Under the pieces are notes generated by a model. It worked only from the letters and a program-made list of their open reading frames with translations. It made no database searches and was not told the DNA's origin. From Bacteroidales bacterium (GTDB lineage: Bacteria; Bacteroidota; Bacteroidia; Bacteroidales; NBLH01): a stretch of DNA of 9,878 bases. Positions 1 through 7,896 of this stretch are shown here, one piece after another (position 1 is the first letter of the stretch; each line of letters opens with the position of its first letter). The stretch covers positions 1-9,878 of the forward strand of contig JALWNR010000743.1 in the NCBI GenBank assembly GCA_027083715.1, written 5' to 3'. The translations under genes were made by a program, and so were the position numbers.

Positions 1-1298
1 CTTTTGCCATACCCGGAAACATTGACTTTTTGCTGAAATCAGATATGAAACAGATTATTTACGATAATCTTACCATTAGTAATTTAAAAGGTGATATATT
101 GCTGAAAAACAGTAAAATGATTTTTAGAGGAGTGAAAATGAATATGCTGGAAGGCAGCGTAGCAATGGATGGATATTATGACTCAAAAGATACTTTAAAT
201 CCAAAAATTGGCTATGATATGAGTGTTAAAAATTTGGATTTACCGGCTACTTTTGAAACATTTAATACGGTACAGCGTTTGGCTCCTATAGCTAAGAAAG
301 CACAGGGCGATTTTACTATGGATATGAATTTTACAACAGATTTGGATTATTATTTAAATCCAGTCTATAAAACCATGAACGGAAAAGGGCGTTTTCAATC
401 AAAAAATATTGCATTGAAAGATGTAAAAACGTTTAATACATTGGCTCAACTCACAAAATGGGACAAACTGGCAAATCCGGCTTTAAAGGATGTGGATGTG
501 AAATTTGAAATAGAAAACGGAAACATAAAAGTGGAGCCTACCACCATGAAGCTGGGTAAATCGAAAATGGAATTTGGTGGAACGCAAAGTTTGGAAGGAA
601 ATCTTAATTATGATTTAAATTTTGCTATAGCAAAAGCCGATTTAGGAGCAGGAGTAACACAGTTTGCTGATAATTTATTGGCAAAAACAGGAAAGGACAT
701 AAAATTGGGTGATGAAATAAAACTCAATGCCGTAGTGGTGGGAACCGTAGATAATCCTAGGGTAAAACTGGCAGGAAGCAAAGATGGAGGTGTAAAAGAA
801 GTGGTAAAAGATGCTGCCGGAGATGAAGCAAAAAAAGCCATTGAAAAAGCCGATGAAGAAGCCCAAAAGATAATTGCCAAAGCTGAGACAGAGGCTGATA
901 AAATAAGACAAGAAGCTGATGAAGCAGGTAAAAAATTAATTGCCGAAGCCGATAAAAAAGGCGAACAATTAAAAACCGAAGCCGATAAACAAGCTCAAAA
1001 AATTATAGCCGAAGCTGATAAGCAAGGCAAAGAGCTTATTGCAAAAGCAAATAACCCAATATCAAAAGCAGCTGCAAAAAAAGCAGCAGAAAAATTAAAT
1101 AAAGAGGCAAAAAAGTCAGCTGATAAAGTAAAAGCCGAAGCAGATAAAAAAGCACAGCAGTTGCACAAAGAAGCTCAACAGAAAGCAGACAAATTAAACG
1201 AAGAAGCAGATAAAAAAGCTAATGCTGTAATTGATAAAGCAAAGCAGAAGACTGAAAATATGAAAAATAGTGCTGATAATAAGGCAGATAATTTGTAA
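1..1298 (+). CDS. AsmA-like protein, C-terminal part (5' end outside window)
   Basis: The reading frame is open to the left edge (in frame from base 3), so the N-terminal membrane anchor and most of the protein are missing; a TTG at 30 is not a credible start because coding sequence continues upstream of it. The first 240 or so visible residues are beta-rich repeats with the look of the AsmA C-terminal region: alternating short strands, a G-K-G-R-F-Q-S motif, then a segment ending in V-G-T-V-D-N-P-R-V-K-L, a typical close of the AsmA/TamB/DUF748-like fold. From about 846 the protein changes into an Ala/Lys/Glu/Asp-rich helical tail of about 150 residues with an 11-residue period. The family consists of inner-membrane-anchored periplasmic proteins linked to phospholipid transport and outer-membrane assembly. 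The role here is inferred from the family. The stop lies 14 bp before the next gene, so the two are probably co-transcribed. Confidence 0.8.
   Translation, partial: FAIPGNIDFLLKSDMKQIIYDNLTISNLKGDILLKNSKMIFRGVKMNMLEGSVAMDGYYDSKDTLNPKIGYDMSVKNLDLPATFETFNTVQRLAPIAKKAQGDFTMDMNFTTDLDYYLNPVYKTMNGKGRFQSKNIALKDVKTFNTLAQLTKWDKLANPALKDVDVKFEIENGNIKVEPTTMKLGKSKMEFGGTQSLEGNLNYDLNFAIAKADLGAGVTQFADNLLAKTGKDIKLGDEIKLNAVVVGTVDNPRVKLAGSKDGGVKEVVKDAAGDEAKKAIEKADEEAQKIIAKAETEADKIRQEADEAGKKLIAEADKKGEQLKTEADKQAQKIIAEADKQGKELIAKANNPISKAAAKKAAEKLNKEAKKSADKVKAEADKKAQQLHKEAQQKADKLNEEADKKANAVIDKAKQKTENMKNSADNKADNL
846..1295 (+). repeat. Degenerate 33-bp coding repeat encoding an 11-residue (hendecad) coiled coil
   Basis: The C-terminal tail of the AsmA-like protein can be written as about 13 blocks of 11 residues with Glu-Ala-Asp-Lys-Lys or Lys-Ala at the head of each block and a Leu/Ile/Val pair near its end, for example EADKKGEQLKT, EADKQAQKIIA, EADKQGKELIA, EADKKAQQLHK and EADKKANAVID. 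A 20-residue unit beginning K-A-N-N-P breaks the register once, at about 1044-1103. At the DNA level this gives a loose 33-bp period with recurring gaagc(c/t)gataa. An 11-residue period is typical of right-handed or straight helical bundles and also of LEA-type and apolipoprotein-like amphipathic helices. It is a protein-level repeat; I see no sign of a mobile or noncoding element. Confidence 0.8.
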
Positions 1299-1312
1299 TT
1301 TATATATTGTTA

Positions 1313-3349
1313 ATGGTTGATAAACAATTTGATGTATATATCGCTAGCTTGCGGAAAAAACAATGTTTTTTACTATGTGTAATTCTGTTTGTTTTTTCTG
1401 CTCCTGTATTTTCTCAACGCGGAGATTGCAAAGAAATTAAAAATAAAGTAGCCCTGAATTTATACAAACAAGCTATTGAAAATCCTGATTATAAACAAAA
1501 GGAAACACAAATATTATTGAAAGAAGCAGTTAAAATTGCACCTGACTTTGCCGATGCATATTATAAATTGGGTGAAATTAATTATCAGCTTGCACTTAAA
1601 ACATCAAAAGATAATCAACGCAGAAAAGTATATTTTAAAGAAGCGGAAGAGTATTTTTTAAAAGTAAATAGTCTTTGTCCATCATTTAATTATTACGTTT
1701 CGTCTTATTACCTCGGTGATTATTATTATCAGCAACGAAAATTTGAAAAATCAGGGCTTTTTTTACATCAGTTTTTGGATCATAATAAAGAAAATTCAAA
1801 ACTGGTAAATAAAGCCAGAAAAATGGTAAAAAATGTAGATTATTATCTTGAATTGATTAATAATCCGGTGCCTTTTAATCCAAAACCATTAGCCGATATT
1901 TGTACCGATAGAGATGAGTATCTGCCTTTAATTTCGCCTGATGAAGAACTTATGATATTTTCGCGTCGTACCATTAGATTTGCAAACACTGCACATGAAA
2001 AATCCGAAGAAAAGCTTAATTTAAGTATTCGATTATGGGAAGATTCTTCGGGCTTTGTCTTTTCTCGCGGTCGTCCTATGGAGGCACCTTTTAACGATGG
2101 GAGAAATCAGGGAGGAGCAACAATTACTATCGATAATAATCATATTTTTATTACCATCTGCGAGTTTGAACGGGCAGATTATACTTCGTATAAAAACTGT
2201 GATATTTTTTCTTCGGATAGAAAAAATGGAAAATGGACAGCTTTAAAGCGCTTAGGTGCTAATGTTAATAGTATAAGCACTTTTGAAGGAATGCCATCAA
2301 TCACAGCTGATGGAAAGACACTTTATTTTTCGAGTGCACGAGAGGGAGGTTATGGAGGTTTAGATATTTATAAGACAGTGCTGGATGAAAATGGTAATTG
2401 GGGAAAGGCACAAAATTTAGGACCGGTAATTAATACGGCAGGCGATGAAAAAACACCATTTATACACTCCGATAGTCAAACTTTGTATTTTTCAACTAAT
2501 GGAATCTTTGGTTTAGGAGGGTTTGATATTTTCTACTCACAATATTTAGGGCACGGACAATGGACAGGACCTAAAAATTTAGGTTATCCCATTAATACAG
2601 AAAATGATGAATTGGGTTTAATGGTCAGTGCAAACGGTAAAAATATATTTTTTTCATCAAGGGCTTTAAATGAAACAGGCGATTGGGATATTTATATTGC
2701 TACACTGTATGAAAAAGCACGACCTCAAAGAGTACTTTTTGTAAAAGGAAAATTATATGATGAAGAAGGAAAAACCATTAAGAAAGCAAAAGTTGAATTG
2801 GTAAATATCACAACTGATGAACTAACCGAAGGTTTTGTAGATGATAATTCGGGTAATTATGCTGTAGCAGTACCAGTGAATAAAGGAGATGAATTTATTA
2901 TGACTGCAAAAAAGAAAGGTTTTTTCTTTAATTCTATTTACATTAACCCCGAAGATGAAAAATATGACCCACCTACAACGGTTGATTTTAAAGTTCAAAA
3001 AATTGACAAAAATAAACGGATAATCCTTAAAAATGTTAATTTTAAAACCGGTTCTGATCGATTAAATGAATTAAGTAAATCCGTTTTGGATGTTCTGGTC
3101 GATTTTTTAAAAGAGAATCATGACGTAAAAATTACTCTTTTAGGTTATACAGACAATATGGGAGAAATAGATTATAATTTAGATTTGTCTCTACGCAGAA
3201 CCAAGTCGGTTAAGAAATATCTGGTTTCCAAAGGAATAAACTCAAATCGTATTTCAGTACACGGATATGGCGAAAAGCGTCCAATTGCCTCGAATACAAC
3301 ATCTTATGGGAGATCTTTAAATCGTAGGGTGGAATTTATAATTAAATAA
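1313..3349 (+). CDS. Secreted TPR / PD40 beta-propeller / OmpA-domain protein
   Basis: This is a 678-residue protein if started at ATG 1313. A TTG at 1307 is also in frame but less likely, and a TTG at 1349 would give a shorter signal peptide. Residues 14-35 (R-K-K, then a hydrophobic stretch, then S-A-P-V-F-S-Q) form a signal peptide. Residues about 45-165 are helical with TPR character. Residues about 195-460 carry PD40/WD40-like repeats: DGKTLYFSS followed by GG-LDIY, DSQTLYFST followed by GGFDIF, and NGKNIFFSS followed by DWDIY. Residues about 476-550 resemble a carboxypeptidase-regulatory-like beta sandwich. The C-terminal 100 residues are an OmpA peptidoglycan-binding domain, with G-Y-T-D-N at about 611-615 and N-L-D-L-S-L-R-R just after it. 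This architecture is common in Bacteroidota and resembles the PorE-like peptidoglycan-linked proteins of the type IX secretion system, but paralogues are many. I infer a periplasmic or outer-membrane protein tethered to peptidoglycan. Confidence 0.88.
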   Translation: MVDKQFDVYIASLRKKQCFLLCVILFVFSAPVFSQRGDCKEIKNKVALNLYKQAIENPDYKQKETQILLKEAVKIAPDFADAYYKLGEINYQLALKTSKDNQRRKVYFKEAEEYFLKVNSLCPSFNYYVSSYYLGDYYYQQRKFEKSGLFLHQFLDHNKENSKLVNKARKMVKNVDYYLELINNPVPFNPKPLADICTDRDEYLPLISPDEELMIFSRRTIRFANTAHEKSEEKLNLSIRLWEDSSGFVFSRGRPMEAPFNDGRNQGGATITIDNNHIFITICEFERADYTSYKNCDIFSSDRKNGKWTALKRLGANVNSISTFEGMPSITADGKTLYFSSAREGGYGGLDIYKTVLDENGNWGKAQNLGPVINTAGDEKTPFIHSDSQTLYFSTNGIFGLGGFDIFYSQYLGHGQWTGPKNLGYPINTENDELGLMVSANGKNIFFSSRALNETGDWDIYIATLYEKARPQRVLFVKGKLYDEEGKTIKKAKVELVNITTDELTEGFVDDNSGNYAVAVPVNKGDEFIMTAKKKGFFFNSIYINPEDEKYDPPTTVDFKVQKIDKNKRIILKNVNFKTGSDRLNELSKSVLDVLVDFLKENHDVKITLLGYTDNMGEIDYNLDLSLRRTKSVKKYLVSKGINSNRISVHGYGEKRPIASNTTSYGRSLNRRVEFIIK

Positions 3350-3390
3350 AAAAAGCTGCCCGATAACAGACAGCTTTCTATAATTTTTAG
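3345..3390. terminator. Bidirectional hairpin terminator between convergent genes
   Basis: The inverted repeat aaagctg (3352-3358) and cagcttt (3371-3377) forms a 7-bp stem; after one C/A mismatch another C-G pair can close it to an 8-base loop. A run of seven A (3348-3354) leads into the left arm and acts as a U-tract for transcripts from rplS. The right arm is followed by a weaker T-rich stretch (tctataattttt) for the OmpA-domain gene. The position between two convergent stop codons fits shared intrinsic termination. Confidence 0.6.
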
Positions 3391-3398
3391 CAATAAGC

Positions 3399-3746
3399 TT
3401 AAAATCTTTTTTCTTTAATTCTTGCTTTTTTACCTGTAAGTCCTCGGAAATAAAAGATTCTTGCTCTTCTAACTTTTCCTTTTTTGTTTAAGTCTATTTT
3501 TTCAATAAATGGTGAGTTTACAGGAAAAATTCTTTCAACACCAATACTGCCCGACATTTTACGAACTGTAAAAGTTTCTGTAATTCCGGTTCCTCTTCTT
3601 TGAAGTACTACGCCTCTAAACTGCTGAATTCTTTCTTTGTTTCCCTCTTTGATTTTGTAGTGAACTGTAATCGTATCACCGGCATCAAATGCAGGAAATT
3701 CATTTTTTGCGTTAAATTCGTCTTCAACAACTTTCATTAAGTCCAT
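3399..3746 (-). CDS. rplS: 50S ribosomal protein L19
   Basis: The 115-residue product matches bacterial L19 in length and sequence along its whole extent. It begins [11 protein letters not shown], has the [11 protein letters not shown] beta-barrel start at about 20-30, [14 protein letters not shown] at about 39-52, the [18 protein letters not shown] core at about 58-75, and the [22 protein letters not shown] end at about 91-112. L19 sits at the 30S-50S interface of the ribosome. ATG 3746 is chosen because it gives the usual N-terminus; Met4 would cut conserved residues. No trmD or rimM lies next to it. It follows the DUF4159 gene on the same strand after 156 bp of AT-rich DNA, so it probably has its own promoter. 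Confidence 0.97.
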   Translation of the reverse strand: MDLMKVVEDEFNAKNEFPAFDAGDTITVHYKIKEGNKERIQQFRGVVLQRRGTGITETFTVRKMSGSIGVERIFPVNSPFIEKIDLNKKGKVRRARIFYFRGLTGKKARIKEKRF

Positions 3747-3787
3747 GCTCTTCTATATTAAATTATTAGCTTTCAAAAATCAGGCTG

Positions 3788-3795
3788 CAATATTA
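3788..3795 (-). promoter_or_regulatory. Possible -7 element upstream of rplS
   Basis: On the - strand this reads TAATATTG, a 7 of 8 match to the Bacteroidota -7 consensus TAnnTTTG, about 41 bases before the rplS start codon. No clear TTTG -33 box is visible upstream; that region is a long A/T run. This is a weak assignment based on position and motif only. The rest of the 156-bp gap (3747-3902) shows nothing else I can name. Confidence 0.25.
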
Positions 3796-3902
3796 CAACT
3801 TTTTTTTTAATTATAATAATAAGTTTAAATAATTTTTAAAAATAATTCTTCGTTTTTGATCAATAATCTTTTCACTAATCAATAAATCAAAAACTTAACT
3901 TT

Positions 3903-4565
3903 TTATTCACTAAAACAATAGCTAATAATGTTGGCACCCATTTTTAGTGCTTGGAGATGTTTTTCTTGTGAGTCATGGTGCACTTCTGTATCTTCCCAAC
4001 CATCGCCTAAATCACACTCGTAAGTATAAAAACAAACTAATCTGCCTTTGTAAATTAAGCCGAAACCTTGAGGTGGTTTCCCATCATGCTCATGGATTTT
4101 GGGTAATCCACCCGGGAAATTATATTTTTGATGATAAATAGGATGTGAAAAGGGAAGTTCAATAAATTCAAGTTCTGGAAAAACTTTTTTCATTTCGCGT
4201 CTTGCGTATTTGTCTAAACCGTAATTATCATCGATATGTAAAAAACCGCCTGCAATCAAATAATTTCTTAAATTTTCAGCTTCCTGTTCTGAAAAAATTA
4301 CATTTCCATGTCCGGTCATGTGAACAAAAGGATAATTGTAAATTTCTTTGCTGCCCGGTTCAACAGTAACATCAGGAAACCGAATATTGGTTTTAAGTTC
4401 TTTATTGCAAAATTTTATCAGATTAGGTAAAGATGTAGGGTTAGCATACCAGTCGCCACCTCCGGCGTATTTAAGTAATGCAATTCGTATTCCATCCTTA
4501 GTTTGTGCCTGAGCAAGGAATAAAGAGATTAGCAAGGATACGAATAATAGTATATTTTTTTTCAT
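3903..4565 (-). CDS. Secreted DUF4159 family protein
   Basis: This is a 220-residue protein with a clear signal peptide at residues 1-20 (M-K-K-N, hydrophobic core, A-Q-A before Q21). The mature part matches my recollection of DUF4159: G-G-G-D-W-Y at 35-40, H-M-T-G-H-G at 82-87, G-G-F-L-H-I-D-D-N-Y-G at 106-116, P-F-S-H-P-I-Y-H at 138-145, and a G-D-G-W segment near 187-190. The arrangement of Gly-rich turns and His/Asp residues suggests a Rossmann-like, glutamine-amidotransferase-type fold, but I know of no established activity and name none. ATG 4565 is the only start that gives a complete signal peptide. It is the middle gene of three on this strand, 92 bp after lptD. That gap has no clear -7 element, so it may be transcribed from the lptD promoter. 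A role in the cell envelope is inferred only from secretion and neighbours. Confidence 0.85.
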   Translation of the reverse strand: MKKNILLFVSLLISLFLAQAQTKDGIRIALLKYAGGGDWYANPTSLPNLIKFCNKELKTNIRFPDVTVEPGSKEIYNYPFVHMTGHGNVIFSEQEAENLRNYLIAGGFLHIDDNYGLDKYARREMKKVFPELEFIELPFSHPIYHQKYNFPGGLPKIHEHDGKPPQGFGLIYKGRLVCFYTYECDLGDGWEDTEVHHDSQEKHLQALKMGANIISYCFSE

Positions 4566-4657
4566 TTTTTACTTATTGGATTAGCTTCTGTTTTTTAATG
4601 TACTAAAAAGCTCCTCTACTCTTTAATTTTTAAACTGAACCTATTAACTTGACGAAT

Positions 4658-7306
4658 TTACAAAGCTCCAAAATCAATATTGTCACGCCAGCTTTGCTGT
4701 TTTTTCCATTCCAAGCCTTGAAAAATTGATGATTTTATATTAATACGGAACATATAACTTTGATAAGTTCCAAAAGGAACAAAGTTAAAACTCATCTCCC
4801 AGCAATGCAAATCTCTGTAAAAATTCATTGACCAGTATGAAAGTTCTCTTTTTTGGATATCATAGTCAACACGTGCTCCTATTCGCCATTTATCGTTTAG
4901 GGTTAAACTCATATTGGTATTGACGTTTTGAGTAAATGTAGGCTTAAAGTCCTGAATATCTTTATTATATACAGATGCATATTTAAAAGTATAACGTATA
5001 TTCATGTTCCATGGGGCAGAAAAGTTAAAATAATTATCGGTTCCTGTTTTATTATTTGTTACCTGTTTGCCATTTCCTTTTTTGTTTCTTCCGGTAGATT
5101 TATTTCCAGCTGTTTTTCCTGATTGACTCTCTTTCTTTTTAAATAAATCAGAAGTTATTTTTCCGCTAAGTGATATACTGCTATATGTCATATGTCCAAA
5201 GCCTTTAAAATCCTTTAAATAAGCTTCATCAATAAAATTCCCCAATGTATCTCTTTTATACCATTCAACAGCTCCGGTATATTGTACACTTAGTTTTTTG
5301 AATAATTTTGTAGTAGCAGCAATTGACATTGGTGCCCAATTCAAACTGTCGGCAGCAATATTATAACTAGTTCCTAAACGTAAATTTTCAAGTAAAACAA
5401 TTTTTTTAAATTGCTCGGAAGTGTCTTTCGAATGTACTTTCATTTCTAGATTGTTGCTTAAACCTAATGAAATAACACCCGACTCTCCGGCTGCCGGAAC
5501 ACCAAACATACCAATACTGTATGGCGAATACATTTTATAATAAACTAAATTGGAATCTGCATCATATTTATAATAGCTGGAGTCAGTTTGGTAGTATCCC
5601 CAAAACTCTTTTCCAAAATCAGGACGAAAACTGATAGATGCTGTGGGTTTTATAACATGTCTTATGGCAGCTATTTTCCCTTTTTTAAATTCCAACATTC
5701 CATAAAGTGTTGTGCTAAAACCGGCTGATGCACTAAAATCTACCAAATGATTTATTCCTTTGAGTGTGTCCATGTAAAATCCGGCTTCTTGTATCGTATC
5801 TTCTCCAACTATTATTGGCTCATGCCAATTTTGTTCGGTATATTTTGAATATACCCTGCCTTTGTAACTTAACGATGGAGAAAAAATAATGTATTTTAAT
5901 AGTTTAATACTCACACCGACAGGGATATTGTATTGTAACCCATTGTTCATACGTTCTAGTGCTTCGTTGGTAAACAATAAAGAGTCGCCTATATCTAAAG
6001 TGTTTTTCAAATTTGCGTCAAATCCAACACTGATGTCTTCATACCACTTTTTTTTACCCATGGGTATTTTTTTCTTAAACGGAAATTGTTTATTTACAAT
6101 AAATGTGAGTGTGGGCAATTGCATGCTGATATTTTTTGTGCTCAAATTTTGAGTCATATTTAAGTTAGCCGAAAAATTAAACGGTTTACCAGGCCAGTTT
6201 TTTGTATAGGCAATACTTGAATTGGTATTATTATTGGCAAAATTATTCGGATTGTATGAATTATATCGATTAAACTTAGAGGAACTAAAATTTAGTGCGG
6301 TTCTAAAAGTAGATGTTGGGTTTGCTTTATTATCTCGGTTGTAATTTAAAACAACTCTAAATTGGGTGCTTTGTGAATAATCGGGCAAACCTTTTTCCGA
6401 TTCTACCAGATTCTGATAAGTCAGGTTCATATTTCCACTAAACTTATAGCGTCTTTTATATTTAGATACCAGATTTAACCCCCAGCTTCCATTGGTATAT
6501 ATTTCTCCCGTAATGGCTGCATCAACATAATCATTTATCGCCCAATAATAACCTCCGTTTTTAAGATAAAACCCGCGTCTTACTTCTTCTCCGTATGAGG
6601 GCATTAAAATACCCGACTGATTTTCTTTTTGATTTGGAAATAAACCAAAAGGCAACCCTACCGGAATAGGAACATCAGCCAAAACAAAATAAAAAGGACC
6701 GGTAACAATTCTTTTATCGGGTATTACTTTTGCTTTGGTTAATTCTATATAAAAATGTGGATGTTTTGCATCACAAGTAGTAAATTTACCATCTAAAATA
6801 TGCACTTCTTTATTGGGTTGGATTTTAGTTTTGGTTCCATGCAAATATCCGCCTGCTTGTTCCGTAATTACTCCGTAAACAACACCTTTTTTGGTTTGTA
6901 AATTATATTTTAAAGAGTCCACATCATAATTTTCACTTCCTTGTTTGAATTTTGGAACTCCTATTTCTTCGCCTGTTTCACTTATAAATGGTTTTGCATA
7001 AATATAGTTTGAGTCCATATTTACCCTGATAAAACCGGCATCCAAATTCATTTCTTCCATTCCCACTTTTGCATCGCCATACATATAAATCATTTTGGTT
7101 TTCAGCGAAACCTTCATGGAGTCTTTTGCTCCATATTTAATAGGTGCTTCTATTGCTTTATCGCTATTTTCAATAAGTTTTAACGAATCTACACCAATAG
7201 AATCTTTTACTGCCGGTAAACTATCTTGATTTTGGGCTAAAGTGCTTTGCGAAATCACTGCAAAACAAATAAAAACAAAAAGTTTTATGTTTGATTTTTT
7301 AAACAA
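4658..7306 (-). CDS. lptD: LPS-assembly outer-membrane protein LptD (Bacteroidota OstA-like form)
   Basis: LptD is the beta-barrel of the LptDE translocon that places LPS in the outer leaflet of the outer membrane. Started at TTG 7306, the product has 882 residues, within the usual range for the Bacteroidota form. Residues 1-25 (M-F-K-K-S-N-I-K, hydrophobic core, S-T-L-A-Q) are a signal peptide. A beta-jellyroll OstA-like domain follows (M-I-Y-M-Y-G-D-A-K-V, then L-D-A-G-F-I-R-V and F-T-T-C-D-A-K-H-P-H-F-Y). The motif F-P-N-Q-K-E-N-Q-S-G-I-L-M-P-S-Y-G-E opens a long barrel of alternating strands ending in E-W-K-K-Q-Q-S-W-R-D-N-I-D-F-G-A-L. A Lys/Gly/Asn-rich insert lies at about 5035-5145 inside the barrel. 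There is no in-frame ATG near the N-terminus. The frame stays open up to TTG 7354, but that codon overlaps a candidate -7 element, so TTG 7306 is preferred. The gene is divergent from the amidase. Confidence 0.88.
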   Translation of the reverse strand: MFKKSNIKLFVFICFAVISQSTLAQNQDSLPAVKDSIGVDSLKLIENSDKAIEAPIKYGAKDSMKVSLKTKMIYMYGDAKVGMEEMNLDAGFIRVNMDSNYIYAKPFISETGEEIGVPKFKQGSENYDVDSLKYNLQTKKGVVYGVITEQAGGYLHGTKTKIQPNKEVHILDGKFTTCDAKHPHFYIELTKAKVIPDKRIVTGPFYFVLADVPIPVGLPFGLFPNQKENQSGILMPSYGEEVRRGFYLKNGGYYWAINDYVDAAITGEIYTNGSWGLNLVSKYKRRYKFSGNMNLTYQNLVESEKGLPDYSQSTQFRVVLNYNRDNKANPTSTFRTALNFSSSKFNRYNSYNPNNFANNNTNSSIAYTKNWPGKPFNFSANLNMTQNLSTKNISMQLPTLTFIVNKQFPFKKKIPMGKKKWYEDISVGFDANLKNTLDIGDSLLFTNEALERMNNGLQYNIPVGVSIKLLKYIIFSPSLSYKGRVYSKYTEQNWHEPIIVGEDTIQEAGFYMDTLKGINHLVDFSASAGFSTTLYGMLEFKKGKIAAIRHVIKPTASISFRPDFGKEFWGYYQTDSSYYKYDADSNLVYYKMYSPYSIGMFGVPAAGESGVISLGLSNNLEMKVHSKDTSEQFKKIVLLENLRLGTSYNIAADSLNWAPMSIAATTKLFKKLSVQYTGAVEWYKRDTLGNFIDEAYLKDFKGFGHMTYSSISLSGKITSDLFKKKESQSGKTAGNKSTGRNKKGNGKQVTNNKTGTDNYFNFSAPWNMNIRYTFKYASVYNKDIQDFKPTFTQNVNTNMSLTLNDKWRIGARVDYDIQKRELSYWSMNFYRDLHCWEMSFNFVPFGTYQSYMFRINIKSSIFQGLEWKKQQSWRDNIDFGAL
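5035..5145 (-). other. Lys/Asn/Gly-rich low-complexity insert in LptD barrel
   Basis: Just after D-L-F-K-K-K-E the LptD sequence becomes about 36 residues dominated by Lys, Asn, Gly, Ser and Thr with almost no hydrophobic residue. It then returns to barrel strands at Y-F-N-F-S-A-P-W-N-M. Its composition fits a flexible, strongly basic loop between two beta strands. Whether it faces the cell surface or the periplasm cannot be told from the sequence. Confidence 0.6.
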
Positions 7307-7351
7307 TATTCTTAGTACTATATTTGTAATAAACAAAATATTTTCTGCATT

Positions 7352-7359
7352 CAAAAATA
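7352..7359 (-). promoter_or_regulatory. Candidate -7 promoter element for lptD
   Basis: On the - strand this reads TATTTTTG, a full match to TAnnTTTG. Transcription would start roughly 5-8 bases further on, near 7345, leaving about 40 bases before the preferred TTG start at 7306. A good TTTG -33 box is not seen; the closest is a TTTTC at 7377-7373. In AT-rich DNA such a match can occur by chance. Confidence 0.35.
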
Positions 7360-7385
7360 TAAGAAAAAATGCGAAAATAATACAT

Positions 7386-7401
7386 TATCTAAATTTAGAT
7401 A
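7386..7401. promoter_or_regulatory. 16-bp perfect palindrome in the lptD/amidase divergent gap
   Basis: TATCTAAATTTAGATA is its own reverse complement. It lies 37 bp before the amidase ATG and 26 bp beyond the lptD -7 candidate. Its centre TAAATTTA is one base short of the -7 consensus on both strands, and a second TAAATTTA follows at 7403-7410. It could be an operator for a dimeric regulator, a bidirectional -7 core, or chance in AT-rich DNA. Confidence 0.35.
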
Positions 7402-7437
7402 TTAAATTTAACGTTTTTTAATGGAAAAGATTATTTT

Positions 7438-7896
7438 ATGTGGCTTATTAAACGCTATTTTATTTATTTCCAGATATTTGCATTTATCATTTTTTTTGTA
7501 TGCGTTTGGGATGTTTCGCTGAATGCACAATACAAAATCAATACAGTGGTAATTGATGCGGGACATGGAGGGAAAGATCCCGGGGCAATTGGCAAAAAAG
7601 CATACGAAAAGGATATAAGCTTAAAAATTGCTTTAAAACTTGGAAATTATATTCAAACAAAGCTTAAAGGAGTTAAAGTAATTTACACACGCAAAACCGA
7701 TGTTTTTGTTGAATTGTTTAAAAGAGCTGAAATTGCCAATAAAAACAATGCTCAAGTATTTATTTCCATTCATGTAAATTCAAATGAAAAATCGAGTTAT
7801 ACCGGTACTTCAACCTATGTTATGGGAGTGGATAAAAGTGATGAAAATTTGGAAGTTGCACAACTTGAAAACTATGTGATATTGAAAGAAAAATAA
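7438..7896 (+). CDS. Amidase_3 N-terminal half (zinc-binding part)
   Basis: The ATG at 7438 is followed by a basic and hydrophobic leader (W-L-I-K-R, then about 20 hydrophobic residues, L-N-A before Q31), which is a signal peptide or membrane anchor. The Amidase_3 fold starts with V-V-I-D-A-G-H-G-G-K-D-P-G-A at 37-50, with zinc ligand His43. Glu57 in A-Y-E-K-D-I follows, then T-R-K-T-D-V-F-V-E-L-F-K-R-A-E-I-A-N at 84-101 and I-S-I-H-V-N at 109-114 with His112. The stretch ends V-A-Q-L-E-N-Y-V-I-L-K-E-K and the stop. The product of 152 residues lacks the catalytic glutamate and the last strands of the fold, so alone it should be inactive and probably unstable. Confidence 0.7.
   Translation: MWLIKRYFIYFQIFAFIIFFVCVWDVSLNAQYKINTVVIDAGHGGKDPGAIGKKAYEKDISLKIALKLGNYIQTKLKGVKVIYTRKTDVFVELFKRAEIANKNNAQVFISIHVNSNEKSSYTGTSTYVMGVDKSDENLEVAQLENYVILKEK

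Noticed and set aside
30..32. TTG at 30 as the start of the first gene
   Set aside because: The frame continues upstream to the window edge with AsmA-like sequence (F-A-I-P-G-N-I-D-F), so the gene is cut rather than starting here.
608..911. Two overlapping antisense open frames within the AsmA-like gene
   Set aside because: They are opposite the biased Lys/Ala-rich coding sequence, encode Phe/Ser-rich products of no recognisable family, and have no promoter or neighbour logic.
846..1295. Tandem repeat as a CRISPR-like or noncoding element
   Set aside because: Units are contiguous, diverged at the DNA level and keep an 11-codon protein period, which is what a coiled-coil coding region gives.
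2055..2246. Short + strand open frame inside the OmpA-domain gene
   Set aside because: It is an out-of-frame shadow of a strongly supported PD40 region.
5889..6152. Short + strand open frame opposite lptD
   Set aside because: It lies fully inside lptD coding sequence and its product resembles no known protein; the same holds for 4928-5122 and 3947-4141.
7894..7896. TAA reassigned as a sense codon genome-wide
   Set aside because: Five other genes in the window end in TAA at family-typical positions, so TAA works as a stop here.
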